DNA of 64,000 nt from Flavobacteriaceae bacterium (GTDB taxonomy: Bacteria > Bacteroidota > Bacteroidia > Flavobacteriales > Flavobacteriaceae). The position numbers and the translations under genes are program-made. Location of the stretch: positions 124,001 through 188,000 of the forward strand of contig JAQWSC010000004.1 in assembly GCA_029243385.1 (NCBI GenBank). Direction: 5' to 3'. The notes under the pieces were generated by a model. It was not told the DNA's origin. It did not search any database and worked only from the letters and a program-made list of their open reading frames with translations. Within the stretch, counting starts at the first letter, position 1. Every line of letters begins with the position of its first letter. Positions 63,516-64,000 of the stretch are shown here, in pieces.

Positions 63516-64000
63516 ATGAAAGAAAAAGAAAATCAATCCAATAAATGGGTTAAAGGGTTTTCAAAGTTGTCCAAAGATGAAAAAATTGATTGGGTAACCA
63601 CTCGTTATTTTCACTCGCCCGACAGTGCTAAAAAATTATTGGAAGATTATTGGAATAAAGATAGTCAGCTTCAATTATTACACGATGAGTTTATTGAAAA
63701 TGCTGTTTCTAATTTTTACCTTCCTTTGGGTGTAGCACCCAATTTTATTATCAATCAACAGGCATATACCATTCCTATGGCCACAGAAGAAAGCTCTGTT
63801 TTGGCTGCTGCTGGAAAGTCGGCAAAGTTTTGGGCAAGTCGCGGAGGGTTTTCCACCAAAATCATAGGAACCGAAAAAATTGGACATGTACATTTTATGT
63901 TTGCCGGAGAAGCGCATAAAATTTCTGATTTTATTGAAAATATTAAACCTGTTTTGCATTCTGACACAGACTCAATTACCACCAACATGCGTGCACGCGG
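63516..64000 (+). CDS. Hydroxymethylglutaryl-CoA reductase, class II type (partial, 3' end outside window)
   Basis: The visible 161 residues are the N-terminal part of a bacterial HMG-CoA reductase, which interconverts HMG-CoA and mevalonate for isoprenoid synthesis. They show KGFSKLSKDEKIDWV, the ENAVSNFYLPLGVAPNFIIN segment, and IPMATEESSVLAAAGKSAKFW with the catalytic-site glutamate, followed by SRGGF. The start is the only upstream ATG in frame and fits family length. Because there is no N-terminal membrane domain, it is the soluble class II form; in Flavobacteria it serves mevalonate synthesis. The dipeptidyl peptidase gene is divergent across 169 bases. Confidence 0.92.
   Translation, partial: MKEKENQSNKWVKGFSKLSKDEKIDWVTTRYFHSPDSAKKLLEDYWNKDSQLQLLHDEFIENAVSNFYLPLGVAPNFIINQQAYTIPMATEESSVLAAAGKSAKFWASRGGFSTKIIGTEKIGHVHFMFAGEAHKISDFIENIKPVLHSDTDSITTNMRAR

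Overview
The window is a gene-dense stretch of an AT-rich chromosome from a member of the Bacteroidota, almost certainly a (probably marine) Flavobacteriaceae. The evidence is the gliding/type IX secretion block gldK-gldL-gldM-gldN, a GLPGLI-family protein next to a TonB-receptor-like outer-membrane protein, a DUF983 protein, an LVIVD-repeat lipoprotein, a class II HMG-CoA reductase, and many Bacteroidota-type promoters (TAnnTTTG at -7). No rRNA, tRNA, insertion sequence, prophage or CRISPR array was seen, and no gene-free stretch exceeds 300 bases. Most of the window is core chromosome.

Layout. 1-4080 (minus): methionine/SAM operon metK-metY-metX-osmC behind what looks like a SAM-II (SAM-alpha) riboswitch. 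4108-8697 (minus): GLPGLI protein, TonB-receptor-like barrel and a second outer-membrane protein. 8788-10960 (plus): a secreted unknown, deoxynucleoside kinase and a lipoprotein, closed by a bidirectional terminator. 11040-14600 (minus): membrane pyrophosphatase and pyruvate dehydrogenase E1 beta. 14741-21378 (plus): etfBA, a bifunctional-nuclease-like protein, a nucleoside transporter, thymidylate synthase, an unusual two-helix membrane domain fused to dihydrofolate reductase, and fabD. 21382-25594 (minus): PqqB-like hydrolase, MscS channel, CPXCG protein, ABC-F ATPase. 25672-26061 (plus): DUF983. 26028-36913 (minus): FAD oxidoreductase, gldNMLK, a degenerate ureohydrolase, topA, LVIVD lipoprotein. 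37028-50936 (plus): miaB, a sigma-54-type activator, lptE, a TPR-like protein, secG, groESL, a GAF protein, purH, and the cell-shape operon mreBCD-mrdA-rodA. 50938-54182 (minus): Opp/Dpp-type permease and C-terminal processing protease. 54363-59065 (plus): surE, a small membrane protein, lpxB, a C40 peptidase and a frameshifted comEC. 59077-63346 (minus): a peptide-use group (thioredoxin-like, POT transporter, dipeptidyl peptidase IV). 63516-end (plus): start of HMG-CoA reductase.

How the genes work together: envelope biogenesis dominates (T9SS motor and ring, LptE, LpxB, SecG, MreBCD/PBP2/RodA, C40 peptidase, processing protease), beside nucleotide/folate metabolism (dNK, nucleoside uptake, ThyA, DHFR, PurH) and sulfur amino acid synthesis. 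I found no clear novel multi-gene system. The points most worth a second look are the SAM-II-like leader with its hairpin ending at the metK start codon, the membrane-anchored DHFR fusion, the comEC frameshift in an A8 run, the ureohydrolase without its metal ligands beside gldK, and several long perfect palindromes in promoter regions.
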